A stretch of DNA of 64,000 nucleotides from Bacillus sp. BA3 (GTDB taxonomy: Bacteria; Bacillota; Bacilli; Bacillales; DSM-1321): contig PIZR01000001.1 of the NCBI GenBank assembly GCA_002835675.1, forward strand, positions 722,075 to 786,074. Reading direction: 5' to 3'. The stretch's first letter is position 1, and every line of letters starts with the position of its first letter. Under the pieces are notes generated by a model, which searched no databases, was not told where the DNA came from, and saw nothing but the letters and a program-made list of their open reading frames with translations. This document shows positions 14,003 through 22,608 of this stretch, piece after piece. Position numbers and translations under genes: made by a program.

Positions 14003-15064
14003 TCAACTTTTATTTATGATTTTCTCGATTAGTATTTGCAAATCATCAGGCTTATGAAACTCAATCGGCGAAACGCCTTTATCGAACTCTATTGTATTGG
14101 ATTCTATCATTAATACATACTTCTCATTAATCTTTCCTAAATGGATGCTGTCGCCAAAATCGGCTAGTAGTCCTTTGATAGATGTACTGCCAAGCTTCAT
14201 TCGCAGTTCGGCTTCAGGTGTATGCTCGACAATCTGGGCTGTGGCTTCGACGACTTGGTGCGTTTCAAGCCGTTCCTGAATTTCCCGCTTTTCACTGGTT
14301 TCCCAGATTTCCAGGTCCTGTTCGAATTTGTGCAATTCGTCACTGTTTTCTTCGAATTGAGCGGATACATGTTCATGAACCATGTGGATGACCTGGTTTT
14401 TCATGATTTCAGGCATCGATTCGCCATATTCGACGAATTTCAAAAAGTCTTCGAAGTAGCGGGCATGTGAGGCCTGGTGGATCTTCAGTTCGGCTTCTTC
14501 GACCATACCTTCTTCGGGCATGTAGGGGTATTGAATGGATTTCATATTTTTAGTGGTGATTGCCATTTCAACGTGCCTAATCAAAGTCCGTTCATCCGAT
14601 ATGGAAGCAACTTTCGGCTCGAAATCACATTTTAATAAGAAAACGAATGGTTCATCAAGATATTTCGTTAATTTTGCCGATGCGATTATGAAGACTCCGC
14701 CACGGACGGCACTTGTATCGATATAAGACCGAGTGAATTGTTCATTTTCCTCCTGGAATTCCTGTTTTGTTTTAGCATATCGAACACGGTTAAATACATT
14801 GTAATTAGGGTTGGAATCAAGTGCATGTCCTTCTTCGACAATAAAAGAACCAATTTTCGTCGGTATTTGTTCAGTTTTTGGATGACGGTCGACTTTCCGT
14901 TTGGAAATCTTCATCAATTCCCCATCCAAAAAATCCTTTAGAGGACTTTCTTCGTATTCTTCAGTATCAAGAGTTTGGAAATGTTTAAAACGCTTATCAG
15001 CCTGATCGCCTTTTCCTTCGACTTGGATTAAATAAAAAGACAGATAGGTAATCTCAAAATCCAT
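14003..15064 (-). CDS. DUF3900 domain protein
   Basis: A 353-residue cytoplasmic protein seen in Bacillus relatives and annotated as DUF3900; function unknown. The start at 15064 is chosen because GAAGGTGA lies just upstream; a TTG six codons earlier overlaps that site. It begins MDFEITYLSFYLIQVEG. The central region (about 90-200) is alpha/beta, with GGVFIIASAKLTKYLDEPFVFLLKCDFEP. The part around 240-290 is strongly helical and charged. This is the first chromosomal gene after the prophage and its 3' end faces it, so the phage may have integrated in the intergenic space downstream of it. Confidence 0.7.
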   Translation of the reverse strand: MDFEITYLSFYLIQVEGKGDQADKRFKHFQTLDTEEYEESPLKDFLDGELMKISKRKVDRHPKTEQIPTKIGSFIVEEGHALDSNPNYNVFNRVRYAKTKQEFQEENEQFTRSYIDTSAVRGGVFIIASAKLTKYLDEPFVFLLKCDFEPKVASISDERTLIRHVEMAITTKNMKSIQYPYMPEEGMVEEAELKIHQASHARYFEDFLKFVEYGESMPEIMKNQVIHMVHEHVSAQFEENSDELHKFEQDLEIWETSEKREIQERLETHQVVEATAQIVEHTPEAELRMKLGSTSIKGLLADFGDSIHLGKINEKYVLMIESNTIEFDKGVSPIEFHKPDDLQILIEKIINKS

Positions 15065-15424
15065 GAATGTCACCTTCTTCAAATATTAAGCATAATTCCC
15101 GTACTTTTTTTAAGACTTAATAAGTATAGTGATGTACTTTGATTCCGTCAAACTATTGGTGCATGAATGATCAGAATAATATTGAAGTGTTATTTCATAA
15201 TAATACATAGAGAAAAATAAATAATGATTCTTTATAGGATTAAAAATATTAGAACTCTTGCAAAATTAATTAATGGAATACAGTACATACACCAATAGCT
15301 CACTTTATTAATATTAAAATAATGAATTGTTAATCATTCTTTGTTAATTATGGATAAACCTGTTGAATATTAAAACTTTCCTTCCAAAGGAAATAAAAAA
15401 ACAGAATTTTAAAATAATAAATCA

Positions 15425-15453
15425 TTGACGTTAAAAAGGTTAATACGTATAAT
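15425..15453 (+). promoter_or_regulatory. Sigma-A promoter of the amino acid permease
   Basis: TTGACG (15425-15430), 17-base spacer, TATAAT (15448-15453), giving a 5' leader of about 110 bases. Confidence 0.75.
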
Positions 15454-15481
15454 TTAAAAGTCAGATAATTCAGGAATTGCA

Positions 15482-15499
15482 GAAATTTGTCGAAATTTC
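15482..15499. promoter_or_regulatory. Inverted repeat in the permease leader
   Basis: GAAATTT-GTCG-AAATTTC, a perfect 7-bp inverted repeat about 22-40 bases after the predicted start of transcription. It could be an operator or a leader hairpin. Confidence 0.4.
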
Positions 15500-15572
15500 T
15501 CTGATATAAATGGTAAGTGAAATTATTTGTCTATAGTTTTCAGAATAATTATAAAATTATGGAGGAGAGAAC

Positions 15573-16988
15573 ATGAGTATTTTTAGAAAGAAGTCCATTG
15601 AGGACTTGTTGAAAAACGCAGGTTCCGGCGGTAAGGGATTGAAACGAGAACTGGGAGCTTGGGATTTAACGATGCTAGGAATTGGAGCGATTATTGGGAC
15701 TGGCATTTTCGTTCTAACAGGCACTGGTGCAGTGAATGCTGGTCCTGCACTTTCATTATCGTTCGTCATTGCTGGTCTTGCCTGTTTATTCGCTGCACTT
15801 TCTTATGCAGAATTTGCAGCTTCCGTGCCGGTATCCGGTTCGACTTATACGTATGCTTATGCAACTTTAGGTGAATTCGCCGCTTGGATAATCGGCTGGG
15901 ATTTAATCCTTGAATACTTATTGGCTGTCAGTGCCGTATCGGCGGGGTGGTCGGGCTATTTCCAATCATTTCTAAGTGGATTCGGAATTAACTTTCCGGA
16001 GAAATTGACGGCAGCACCGGGTTCGGTCGAAGGTGTCACGACTTATATGAACTTACCAGCCTTTTTGATAGTCATGGCGATTACCTTTTTGATTTCCATA
16101 GGTACGAAACAAACGACTAGAATCAATAATATAATGGTCGTTATTAAAGTGTTAGTAGTCTTGTTGTTCATCGTTTCTTCTATATATTATGTGAAACCGG
16201 AAAACTGGCAGCCGTTCATGCCATTTGGAATCGATGGGGTATTTTCAACTGCCGCATTAATGTTCTTTGCCTTCATCGGCTTTGATGCAGTTGCATCTGC
16301 GGCTGAAGAAACAAGAAATCCAGGTAGGAATTTACCACGGGGAATTCTCGGTTCATTAGTCATTTGTGTAGTGCTTTATATGGCGGTAAGTTTGATCATG
16401 ACTGGTGTAGTACCGTATGCACAATTCAGCCAGGCTCTTGACCATCCGATCTCTTTGGTATTGCAAAGCGCAGGACAAAATTGGATTGCAGGTATCATCG
16501 ATCTAGGTGCCTTCCTCGGAATGACAACGGTGATCTTGGTTATGTTGTATGGACAAACCCGAATCATGTTTGCGATGTCACGTGATGGTCTGATGCCTAA
16601 ATCCTTATCAAAACTTCATAAAAAATATAAAACACCTTATGCGGCTTCATGGATATTCGGTTTATTAGCGGCCTTATTGGGGGCATTCATACCGCTTGGT
16701 GAATTGGCTGAGCTGGTCAACATTGGAACATTGACTGCGTTTACGATGATTTCCATTGCGGTCATCGTGTTACGGAAAACAAGGCCTGATATGAAACGTG
16801 CTTTTTATTGTCCGGCTGTACCGCTTGTTCCAGGCCTGGCCATCGTTTTTTGCGTATTCTTGATGGTTCAGCTAGGGAGTCATACATGGATGAGATTCTT
16901 GATCTGGATGGCTATCGGAGTAGTCATTTACTTCACTTATTCCCGTAAACACTCGAATCTTAGCCAGCAGCAGGAAAATGAACATTGA
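15573..16988 (+). CDS. Cationic-amino-acid-type APC permease (YfnA-like)
   Basis: 471-residue integral membrane protein with 12 expected helices, moving amino acids across the cytoplasmic membrane. Helix 1 has the APC motif GIGAIIGTGIFVLTG (about residues 36-50), and the loop after helix 2 gives SYAEFAASVPVSGSTYTYAY. FFAFIGFDAVASAAEETRNPGRNLPRGI near residue 230-257 is the signature of the CAT subfamily (YfnA, 461 residues, in B. subtilis). Substrate not determinable. The start has TGGAGGAGAGA upstream. It is monocistronic, with a sigma-A promoter and a leader inverted repeat. Confidence 0.85.
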   Translation: MSIFRKKSIEDLLKNAGSGGKGLKRELGAWDLTMLGIGAIIGTGIFVLTGTGAVNAGPALSLSFVIAGLACLFAALSYAEFAASVPVSGSTYTYAYATLGEFAAWIIGWDLILEYLLAVSAVSAGWSGYFQSFLSGFGINFPEKLTAAPGSVEGVTTYMNLPAFLIVMAITFLISIGTKQTTRINNIMVVIKVLVVLLFIVSSIYYVKPENWQPFMPFGIDGVFSTAALMFFAFIGFDAVASAAEETRNPGRNLPRGILGSLVICVVLYMAVSLIMTGVVPYAQFSQALDHPISLVLQSAGQNWIAGIIDLGAFLGMTTVILVMLYGQTRIMFAMSRDGLMPKSLSKLHKKYKTPYAASWIFGLLAALLGAFIPLGELAELVNIGTLTAFTMISIAVIVLRKTRPDMKRAFYCPAVPLVPGLAIVFCVFLMVQLGSHTWMRFLIWMAIGVVIYFTYSRKHSNLSQQQENEH

Positions 16989-16989
16989 A

Positions 16990-17240
16990 AAAGACACTCT
17001 CTGGAGTGTTTCAGTTTGTAGACAAAAGGAGCTCTATCTAAATTTTTAAACATAGTTGATTGGAGCGGGTGTGCGAGACTCCTGCAGGTATAGCGAGTCC
17101 AAGGGAGACCCCACACAGGCGCAAGTGCGCCGAGGAGGCTCCCGGACCGACCGCGGAAATCGAGTGCCAACGTTCCAATCAACGTCCAAATTTGTACAAG
17201 CAAAAAAAAACTGTAGATGCTCTTTGGAGTGTCTTTTTTT
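16990..17240 (+). terminator. Permease terminator arms split or duplicated around a repeat element
   Basis: AAAGACACTC (16990-16999) is perfectly complementary over ten bases to GAGTGTCTTT (17227-17236), the latter followed by a T run. A local hairpin, GACACTC..GAGTGTTT, also exists at the left end. The 127-bp repeat element at 17055-17183 lies between. Either it inserted next to a duplicated terminator or it separated the arms of one. Confidence 0.45.
17055..17183. repeat. Bacillaceae-type short interspersed repeat with 13-bp terminal inverted repeats, copy 1
   Basis: GC-rich island in AT-rich surroundings. The ends GTTGATTGGAGCG and CGTTCCAATCAAC are inverted repeats with one mismatch. The inside (ACTCCTGCAGG, GGGAGACCCCACACAGG, CGAGGAGGCTCCC) is typical of a short non-coding repeat family that I recognise from many Bacillaceae genomes. 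Short open frames inside are chance. MITE- or REP-like; it carries no gene. Confidence 0.75.
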
Positions 17241-17297
17241 ATTTGGACATAAATAGTTCATAAGTCTTGTGTAAGAAGAAAATTTATCAAAGTGAAT

Positions 17298-17324
17298 TAA
17301 GATTAACAGACTTTATGTCGAAAT
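17298..17324 (+). promoter_or_regulatory. Possible sigma-D (motility) promoter of the HemAT gene
   Basis: TAAG-N15-GTCGAAAT resembles the sigma-D consensus TAAA-N15-GCCGATAT, with one mismatch in the first box and two in the second. It lies 39 bases before the start codon. The B. subtilis hemAT gene is in the sigma-D regulon, which supports this reading. Confidence 0.4.
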
Positions 17325-17362
17325 AGTATATATGGGTAGAAAAAATTGGAGGCAATTTAATC

Positions 17363-18661
17363 ATGAAAAGTATATGGAGAAGTAAACAAAAGATAGATTC
17401 GATGGACTATATGCAATATAAGGAACACGTCGGTATCAATATCAGGGAATATCAGAGCGTATTGAATCAAGTGGAAATGATTCATTTGACGATGGGGGAT
17501 TTGTGCATAATTCGTTCTTTACAGGAAGAAGTGAAGAAACATTTGACCCAAATAGTAGGAAATTTCTATAAAAATCTAGAAAATGAACCTTCATTAATGA
17601 AAATCATATCAGACAATAGTTCTGTTGATAGGTTGAAAAAGACACTTCATCGTCATATGTACGAAATGTTTAGCGGGAACATTGATGATGCGTATATTAA
17701 ACAACGTTATATTATCGCACAAGTACATGTGCGAATTGGATTGCAGCCAAAATGGTATATGAGTGCTTTTCAGGATTTATTGCAGTCATTAATCATTCAT
17801 GTGATTTCCAATATGAAAAATATTGAGCAATATCAAGAAAACATTCTGGCTGTCACTAAAATTTTTAATCTGGAGCAGCAAATAGTTTTAGAGGCATATG
17901 AACTTGAAAATGAGAAGATTCGCCAAAAAAACCAAGCAGAAAAAGAAACGATTAAACTGCAGGTCAATCATAATGCAGAGGAATTGGCAGCAATCAGTGA
18001 AGAGACTAGTTCAGCAACTCAATTAATGGCAAATAAGGTAGTCGAAATTCATGATTTCACTAAAAAGGGCTCAGAGATTGCGATACATGCAGAGGGAAAA
18101 TCAAAAGAGGGAGTCGAACTGTTACAGGGATTAGAGAAAAGATTGGTAAAAACGCAGGAGCAAATGACGATCATCTCAAAAGATATGGAACAGCTATCCA
18201 ATACTTCAAAGGAAATTGAACGAATTGTCACGATCATCACTTCAATTGCAGAGCAAACGAATTTGTTGGCGTTGAACGCAGCGATTGAAGCGGCAAGAGC
18301 TGGTGAAAATGGTAAAGGATTTGCGGTTGTGGCTGGTGAGGTAAGGAAGCTGTCGGAAAATACCAAGGATTCAGTTTCGGAAGTAGTGAAACTGGTTAAT
18401 GGAATTGCTCATTTTACCAATGTCATGAACACATCAATTTCCATGGTTAGCGGGGAAATTACTAAAGGAACGAAACAAGGAAAAGAAACTGGCATATTTT
18501 TTACTGATATAGCAAAGGACATGCTTTCTGTTAAAGAGCAGAATATTAAAATCACCAAGGAAATGACAGAGCTGAATGATATATTCGACGAAATTAATGA
18601 AGCATTCAATCAAGTGGCGTTTTCCTCGGATCAATTGACTCAAATGACGATGAACTTGTAA
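17363..18661 (+). CDS. hemAT: Globin-coupled aerotaxis transducer HemAT
   Basis: Soluble oxygen sensor for aerotaxis. Residues about 10-180 form a protoglobin domain. H122 in [20 protein letters not shown] is the expected proximal haem ligand. The C-terminal half is a methyl-accepting signalling domain with the conserved hairpin around [20 protein letters not shown] and [15 protein letters not shown] (about 290-330), which contacts CheA/CheW. There are no membrane segments. Its length of 432 residues equals that of B. subtilis HemAT. TTGGAGGC precedes the ATG. It is a single gene, possibly sigma-D dependent, so the host is probably motile. Confidence 0.93.
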   Translation: MKSIWRSKQKIDSMDYMQYKEHVGINIREYQSVLNQVEMIHLTMGDLCIIRSLQEEVKKHLTQIVGNFYKNLENEPSLMKIISDNSSVDRLKKTLHRHMYEMFSGNIDDAYIKQRYIIAQVHVRIGLQPKWYMSAFQDLLQSLIIHVISNMKNIEQYQENILAVTKIFNLEQQIVLEAYELENEKIRQKNQAEKETIKLQVNHNAEELAAISEETSSATQLMANKVVEIHDFTKKGSEIAIHAEGKSKEGVELLQGLEKRLVKTQEQMTIISKDMEQLSNTSKEIERIVTIITSIAEQTNLLALNAAIEAARAGENGKGFAVVAGEVRKLSENTKDSVSEVVKLVNGIAHFTNVMNTSISMVSGEITKGTKQGKETGIFFTDIAKDMLSVKEQNIKITKEMTELNDIFDEINEAFNQVAFSSDQLTQMTMNL

Positions 18662-18805
18662 TGAAGTTCAACATTTTTATAAGAACAGCTTAATGGTGCT
18701 CATTCGTATTTTAATAAACAACTCGATAGAATATTTTTGATCAAACCCCAAGCGGTTTATAGCATAGGAATAAGGATGCCGTTAACAAGCTGTTCAATAA
18801 ATCAC

Positions 18806-18834
18806 TTGATATAAAATAAGTTTAATGTTATATT
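18806..18834 (+). promoter_or_regulatory. Promoter of orphan small RNA candidate 1
   Basis: TTGATA (18806-18811), exactly 17 bases, TATATT (18829-18834), with no gene downstream on this strand before the terminator at 18928. Confidence 0.6.
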
Positions 18835-18840
18835 AATAAA

Positions 18841-18957
18841 GCGATGAGCTAATTTGTGTAAGTCGAAGAACATGCTTTTAGCTAAACGTCGGGATGTGGC
18901 CTGACGGTTCTGCGCCACAAACGCATCAAAGACGCCTGCTGCGTGCAGGCGTCTTTT
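18841..18957 (+). ncRNA. Orphan structured RNA candidate, about 117 nt, three hairpins
   Basis: A sigma-A promoter starts transcription near 18841. Three stems follow in order: AGCTAA/TTAGCT (18847-18852 with 18878-18883), TGTGGC/GCCACA (18895-18900 with 18914-18919), and the strong terminator GACGCCTG/CAGGCGTC followed by TTTTT. No ribosome site or open frame is present and the middle part is more GC-rich than its surroundings. It does not match a riboswitch class that I can recall, and the gene on its right (tatA) is on the opposite strand, so it would be a free small RNA. Confidence 0.5.
18928..18957. terminator. Bidirectional terminator shared by the small RNA candidate and tatA
   Basis: AAAGACGCCTG..CAGGCGTCTTT, an 11-bp perfect stem with T runs on both strands. 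Confidence 0.85.
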
Positions 18958-19164
18958 TCATTTTATCGATTCTTTTCTTGCAGCTTGTACGTCATCCTTG
19001 AATTCCTCTTGTATTTCTTCTGTTATTCCCTTGGTTGCATCCTTAAACTCCCTAAGCGAGGTGCCGACTGCCCGTCCGATTTGAGGTAGCTTGTTCGGTC
19101 CAAAAACAATTAAAGCTAAAAGAAGTATTAAAATTAAACCGGGAAAACCAATGTTTGAAAGCAT
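18958..19164 (-). CDS. tatA: Twin-arginine translocase subunit TatA
   Basis: 68-residue TatA/E-type protein: a short N-terminal membrane helix ([16 protein letters not shown], about residues 8-23) with the conserved FGP hinge, an amphipathic helix ([19 protein letters not shown]) and a charged tail. TatA oligomers form the protein-conducting element for folded Tat substrates. GGAGTGA precedes the ATG. No tatC lies beside it, so the partner TatC must be elsewhere; separate tatA genes are normal in Bacillus. Confidence 0.9.
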   Translation of the reverse strand: MLSNIGFPGLILILLLALIVFGPNKLPQIGRAVGTSLREFKDATKGITEEIQEEFKDDVQAARKESIK

Positions 19165-19491
19165 AACTAGTCACTCCAATCAAATCTGTTAGTTAATATT
19201 ATAGACTCCTTCCATGTATTTGCCAATGTTATTTAGGATATATTATAGAGTTCAGCAACCGATGATTCTCACAAGACAACACTTTCAATTCCGTCCAATT
19301 TTATCTTGCACATTCTATCTAAAAATTACTTACCCAAGTATGCTATTACATAATAATTTATCAATGAAAGTGGGGGACGGTAACATAAATCAGAGTGCAG
19401 CCGTTATTTTTTCCGTTTGGGCATGAATAATCTGGCTCCACCTATTTAATGTGTAATATGAAATTTTTTTGTTGTCTGGGAGTGATTTAAC

Positions 19492-19520
19492 TTGCAAGAA
19501 TGAAGATATTTCGGTATTAT
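19492..19520 (+). promoter_or_regulatory. Promoter of the 6S-like RNA candidate
   Basis: TTGCAA (19492-19497), 17-base spacer, TATTAT (19515-19520). The 19165-19491 part of the gap to its left shows nothing supportable. Confidence 0.5.
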
Positions 19521-19526
19521 AACTAT

Positions 19527-19756
19527 ACAAGCTGCGTTGTTCGTAATGATAATTAAGTTTTAACCTTTAAGCTGTAATAGGGAGTTTTATATTGAAACAG
19601 GAATGTTATGCCTCGTCACTGACTTGGACAACAGGATTGCTTCTGCAAACACCCACTTTGAGGAGTGGTGGTTTAAAACTTTCTTACTTGAATACGGCAA
19701 TGGCGGCTTCCTACTTCACTAATTAGAAACCAGTTCCGATAAGGGACTGGTTTTTT
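19527..19756 (+). ncRNA. Structured RNA candidate, about 230 nt, 6S RNA-like
   Basis: A promoter at 19492-19520 and a strong terminator at 19728-19756 bound a stretch without a gene. It folds as one long interrupted hairpin: outer GAAACAGGAA with TTCCTACTTC, then ATTGC with GCAAT, and the apical CCCACT..AGTGG stem. A long hairpin with a central open region is the 6S layout. The 5' part has AAGTTTTAACC about 33 bases from the start, similar to what I recall of the product-RNA template in B. subtilis 6S-1. 6S RNA binds sigma-A RNA polymerase and dampens transcription in stationary phase. The class assignment is tentative; an expressed RNA is more certain than its name. Confidence 0.5.
19728..19756 (+). 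terminator. Terminator of the 6S-like RNA candidate
   Basis: AACCAGTTCC pairs with GGGACTGGTT (one G-U) and runs into TTTTTT. Confidence 0.8.
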
Positions 19757-19940
19757 GTTGTTTTTACGCATGTTCAAAACTTGTAATTAACGATAGCATC
19801 AGAAAACATATTAAGATTTTATGAAAAATATGCGAAAGTTTTTATTGAAATATCAGATAATTAGCATTTATAATAACAATTAGATAACTCGGTTCACTAT
19901 TTGTATAAAATATGTGAGTCGAATATTTTTTTCATGATTA

Positions 19941-19954
19941 CGTAAGCGCTATCA
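19941..19954. promoter_or_regulatory. CcpA-binding cre site upstream of the AAHS transporter
   Basis: CGTAAGCGCTATCA matches the consensus TGWAANCGNTNWCA at all but the first position. It lies 44 bases before the start codon, where CcpA would repress. It predicts lower expression when sugar is present. Confidence 0.7.
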
Positions 19955-19997
19955 TTTGGATGGAATTACTGCAGTCACCTAGAGAGGAGAAAATTTT

Positions 19998-21365
19998 ATG
20001 GCTAAAATTAATACGACCGAGGTAATTAGCAACAGTAAATTTAACCGCTTTCATTTTGGATTGCTGGCATGGTGTTTTATCATTATCCTTTTTGACGGCT
20101 ATGACCTTGTCGTTTACGGTACGGTCGTCCCGTTATTGACGGAGGAATGGAACCTTACTTCCGTGGAAGCGGGGGCTATGGGCAGCTACGGTCTATTTGG
20201 AATGTTGTTTGGGGCGATCTTCTTTGGTACATTAGCAGATCGGATTGGCAGAAAAAACGTAATCGCGATTACACTCATTTTATTTAGTTTATTTACGCTT
20301 TTATGTGGATTTGCGGATACGCCTACGATGTTTTCAACTTTCCGATTTCTAGCGGGATTAGGGCTTGGGGGCATCATGCCGAACGTCATTGCCTTATTGA
20401 CGGATTATGCACCGAAAACGATGCGGAGCATGGTCGTTTCAATCGTATTATGCGGTTACTCATTCGGAGGAATGCTTGCTCCGATACTGGGTATCCTGGT
20501 TATGCCGACACTAGGTTGGGAATCAATATTCTGGTTTGCAGGAATACCATTGTTATTTTTACCCTTCATGATGAAGCGTTTACCAGAGGCTTCGACGCAT
20601 CTGATCAGAATTAATAAAAAGGAAGAACTGATCAGAATACTATCAAAGGTAAGTCCGGAAAGTAAATTCGACATCAATGACGAACTTGTGGAAGTGAAAA
20701 AAACAGAAGCCAATATGCCGATTGTTGGATTGTTTAAGGATTCCCGTGCCCTTAGCACATTGATGTTCTGGATCGCCTTTTTCATGTGCCTATTGATGGT
20801 ATATGGATTGAATACATGGCTTCCAAAGCTAATGATCGAGGCAGGGTATGCGCTGAATTCAAGCTTAGGTTTCTTGATCGTCCTTCAAGGGGGCGCTATC
20901 GTAGGCACGCTTATCATCGCTAAACTTTGTGATCGTTATGGATCCAAGAAAATGCTTGTGCCGATGTATGCGCTTGGAGCTGTCAGTCTGACGCTATTGG
21001 GAATGGGCGGAAGCCCCTTCGTGATTTACACATTGGTAGCGATTGCAGGAGCCTGTACCATTGGTGCCCAAAACCTTGTACAAGCCTATGTCTCCCAGTA
21101 CTATCCACCAAATATAAGATCGACAGCACTAGGGGTGGCATCTGGTATCGGAAGGATTGGCGGTATGCTCGGGCCCATACTCGGCGGATTTTTATTATCC
21201 ATCTCGCTACCCATCCAATTGAATTTCATTGCCTTCGCCATACCTGGTCTAATTGCTGCGGTTGCCTTATCATTCGTTCCAGTGAAAATGGCTTATTATA
21301 AACATGATCATTCGGAACCAACTGAAGAAATGGTCGTAGAATCAAATAAAATGAACGTCTTGTGA
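19998..21365 (+). CDS. MFS aromatic acid:H+ symporter family (AAHS) transporter
   Basis: 455 residues with 12 expected membrane helices. In helix 1 the sequence IIILFDGYDLVVYGTVVP carries the DGYD motif typical of the PcaK/BenK/MhpT aromatic acid carriers. GTLADRIGRKNV is the MFS motif A between helices 2 and 3, and RFLAGLGLGGIMPN follows in helix 4. It would import an aromatic or related carboxylate with protons. The exact substrate cannot be read. AGAGAGGAG precedes the ATG and a cre site lies upstream. A clear paralogue is at 22609, sharing long identical stretches such as TLMFWIAFFMCL. Confidence 0.85.
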   Translation: MAKINTTEVISNSKFNRFHFGLLAWCFIIILFDGYDLVVYGTVVPLLTEEWNLTSVEAGAMGSYGLFGMLFGAIFFGTLADRIGRKNVIAITLILFSLFTLLCGFADTPTMFSTFRFLAGLGLGGIMPNVIALLTDYAPKTMRSMVVSIVLCGYSFGGMLAPILGILVMPTLGWESIFWFAGIPLLFLPFMMKRLPEASTHLIRINKKEELIRILSKVSPESKFDINDELVEVKKTEANMPIVGLFKDSRALSTLMFWIAFFMCLLMVYGLNTWLPKLMIEAGYALNSSLGFLIVLQGGAIVGTLIIAKLCDRYGSKKMLVPMYALGAVSLTLLGMGGSPFVIYTLVAIAGACTIGAQNLVQAYVSQYYPPNIRSTALGVASGIGRIGGMLGPILGGFLLSISLPIQLNFIAFAIPGLIAAVALSFVPVKMAYYKHDHSEPTEEMVVESNKMNVL

Positions 21366-21370
21366 TCTAA

Positions 21371-21417
21371 ATGCATGAAATGCAGTGCTGGGATACCCTC
21401 GCTGTCATTTCATGCAT
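21371..21417 (+). terminator. Long inverted repeat after the AAHS transporter
   Basis: ATGCATGAAATG pairs perfectly with CATTTCATGCAT around a 23-base loop. There is little T run, so it may be a processing or stability hairpin as much as a terminator. Confidence 0.45.
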
Positions 21418-21677
21418 ATTTGTATTAGCTTCCTTTTTTTCCTTAGCAAAGGGTCTATTTAAAAACTGCAAATTCACAAGAATTAGTGTAAAGATTTTCC
21501 GGGAATTGTTTCGCTTGACCTATCCTTGAGAAAAGTTGCTTAAATGTTCATAATTTCGCAATATGAGTCACTCTTAATATAAAGAATAAATGTTAGAATG
21601 ATGATATGGATAATTAATTCCTCCTTGAAGTGGAGCGAACTATAAATTAATCTCATCTTTTGTGAGGAGTCATTACT

Positions 21678-21866
21678 TTGAAGATTTTAAAACATGTAAT
21701 TTTTTGGTTAAGCATTATAGGGACATTATTCTCTATGATTTATTTCTTTGTAGCGGACATTCCGTTATATGTTAAATTGTTAGGCGGAGCCATTATCCTT
21801 TATCTAGGTTATGATCTTATAACAGAATCCAGGAAAAGAAAGCGTAAAGAAGCCTTGGACGCTTAA
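21678..21866 (+). CDS. Small two-helix membrane protein, 62 aa
   Basis: The TTG start has GTGAGGAGT upstream. Two membrane segments, about residues 7-26 and 31-48, are followed by a basic cytoplasmic tail (ESRKRKRKEALDA). A strong terminator follows directly. Not recognised beyond being a small membrane protein; it has no partner gene. Confidence 0.6.
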   Translation: MKILKHVIFWLSIIGTLFSMIYFFVADIPLYVKLLGGAIILYLGYDLITESRKRKRKEALDA

Positions 21867-21882
21867 TCTTATCTTCATTAAA

Positions 21883-21906
21883 AAGCCCTCTTTGATAAGA
21901 GGGCTT
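21883..21906 (+). terminator. Terminator of the small membrane protein gene
   Basis: AAGCCCTC/GAGGGCTT perfect 8-bp stem with an eight-base loop. The A/T tract suits mainly the minus strand, so it may work in both directions. Confidence 0.6.
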
Positions 21907-22230
21907 AGTTTGTGTCCAAAAGGGGTTTCGGAATGGGATAGACAAAGGTAAATTAAACAAGGTAAACTATGGAAGGGCAGAATGACACATCAAGAATAAG
22001 CTCTTTAATGGCCATATAGGGGATAACGCTTTCCTTTGCACTGATAGTCATAAGAGTTATATTCAGTTCGCCCATGATTTTCGTTAGATCATAAGCGTGT
22101 ACAAAGAGGAAACCATGAAGAAGGAATATACTATATTCAACACATAAATTCTGTTCAGCGCTAATTAAGGAAGCGATTGAATAGGTTTATTGGTATGGCG
22201 ATAAATATATCAGTACTATATGTACTGTTC

Positions 22231-22338
22231 TAATGGATGGAACTCCTTGAAATCGCTGTAGCCAGGACCACACAGCCGCTTACGCTGAGGAGGCTTGACA
22301 GACAGCTGGCGGATAGGAAGCGGATTTCTGAAATCAAC
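22231..22338. repeat. Degenerate copy 2 of the Bacillaceae-type short repeat
   Basis: Same order of blocks as 17055-17183: AACTCCTTG, then ATCGCTGTAGCCAGG, CCACACAGCCGC, CTGAGGAGGCTTG, GCGGATTTCTG and the end AAATCAAC. Diverged and without clear terminal repeats. It lies in the 742-base gap 21867-22608, which otherwise holds two terminators and the upstream region of the next transporter. Confidence 0.6.
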
Positions 22339-22400
22339 TGAAATGTTTAAAGAAATATTGTAGGTAAGCTGGAATTTCTTCCAAGTTTGTCTATAGCCTG

Positions 22401-22427
22401 AACCCTCTTCGATAAGAGGGTTTTTTT
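22401..22427 (+). terminator. Terminator without an obvious upstream gene
   Basis: AACCCTCTTC..GAAGAGGGTT-type stem (CCCTCTT with AAGAGGG) followed by TTTTTTT. It may belong to a lost gene or close the repeat-containing spacer. Confidence 0.6.
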
Positions 22428-22608
22428 GTTGATTAATATGGCAAATCAACAATGATTATTGACAATATTCTGAAAACTAAGTTAATATATAGTGAACATA
22501 GTTCTATATACGTATAATTTTTTTATGTAATTAAAATGTTAGCTCGAACCAAAAAAAGAGAAATCTTTAAGACTACGTCAAAAGGAATAGCAGAAAGAGG
22601 GGAAGGAA

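Larger units (their letters stand above)
15065..15572. other. 508-bp intergenic region
   Basis: Very AT-rich and without a supportable gene. It separates the divergent DUF3900 and permease genes. The right-hand part holds the permease promoter and an inverted repeat, listed separately; nothing else stands out. Confidence 0.6.

Noticed and set aside
17046-17263. Several overlapping open frames of 60 to 90 codons on both strands
   Set aside because: They arise from the GC-rich short repeat and have no ribosome sites; the protein sequences are low in normal composition.
19214-19426. 70-codon frame in the gap before the 6S-like RNA
   Set aside because: No ribosome site, rare composition (Cys, Tyr, Phe rich) and no similarity recognised.
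22216-22452. Minus-strand frame of 78 codons
   Set aside because: Spans the degenerate repeat and a terminator; not coding.
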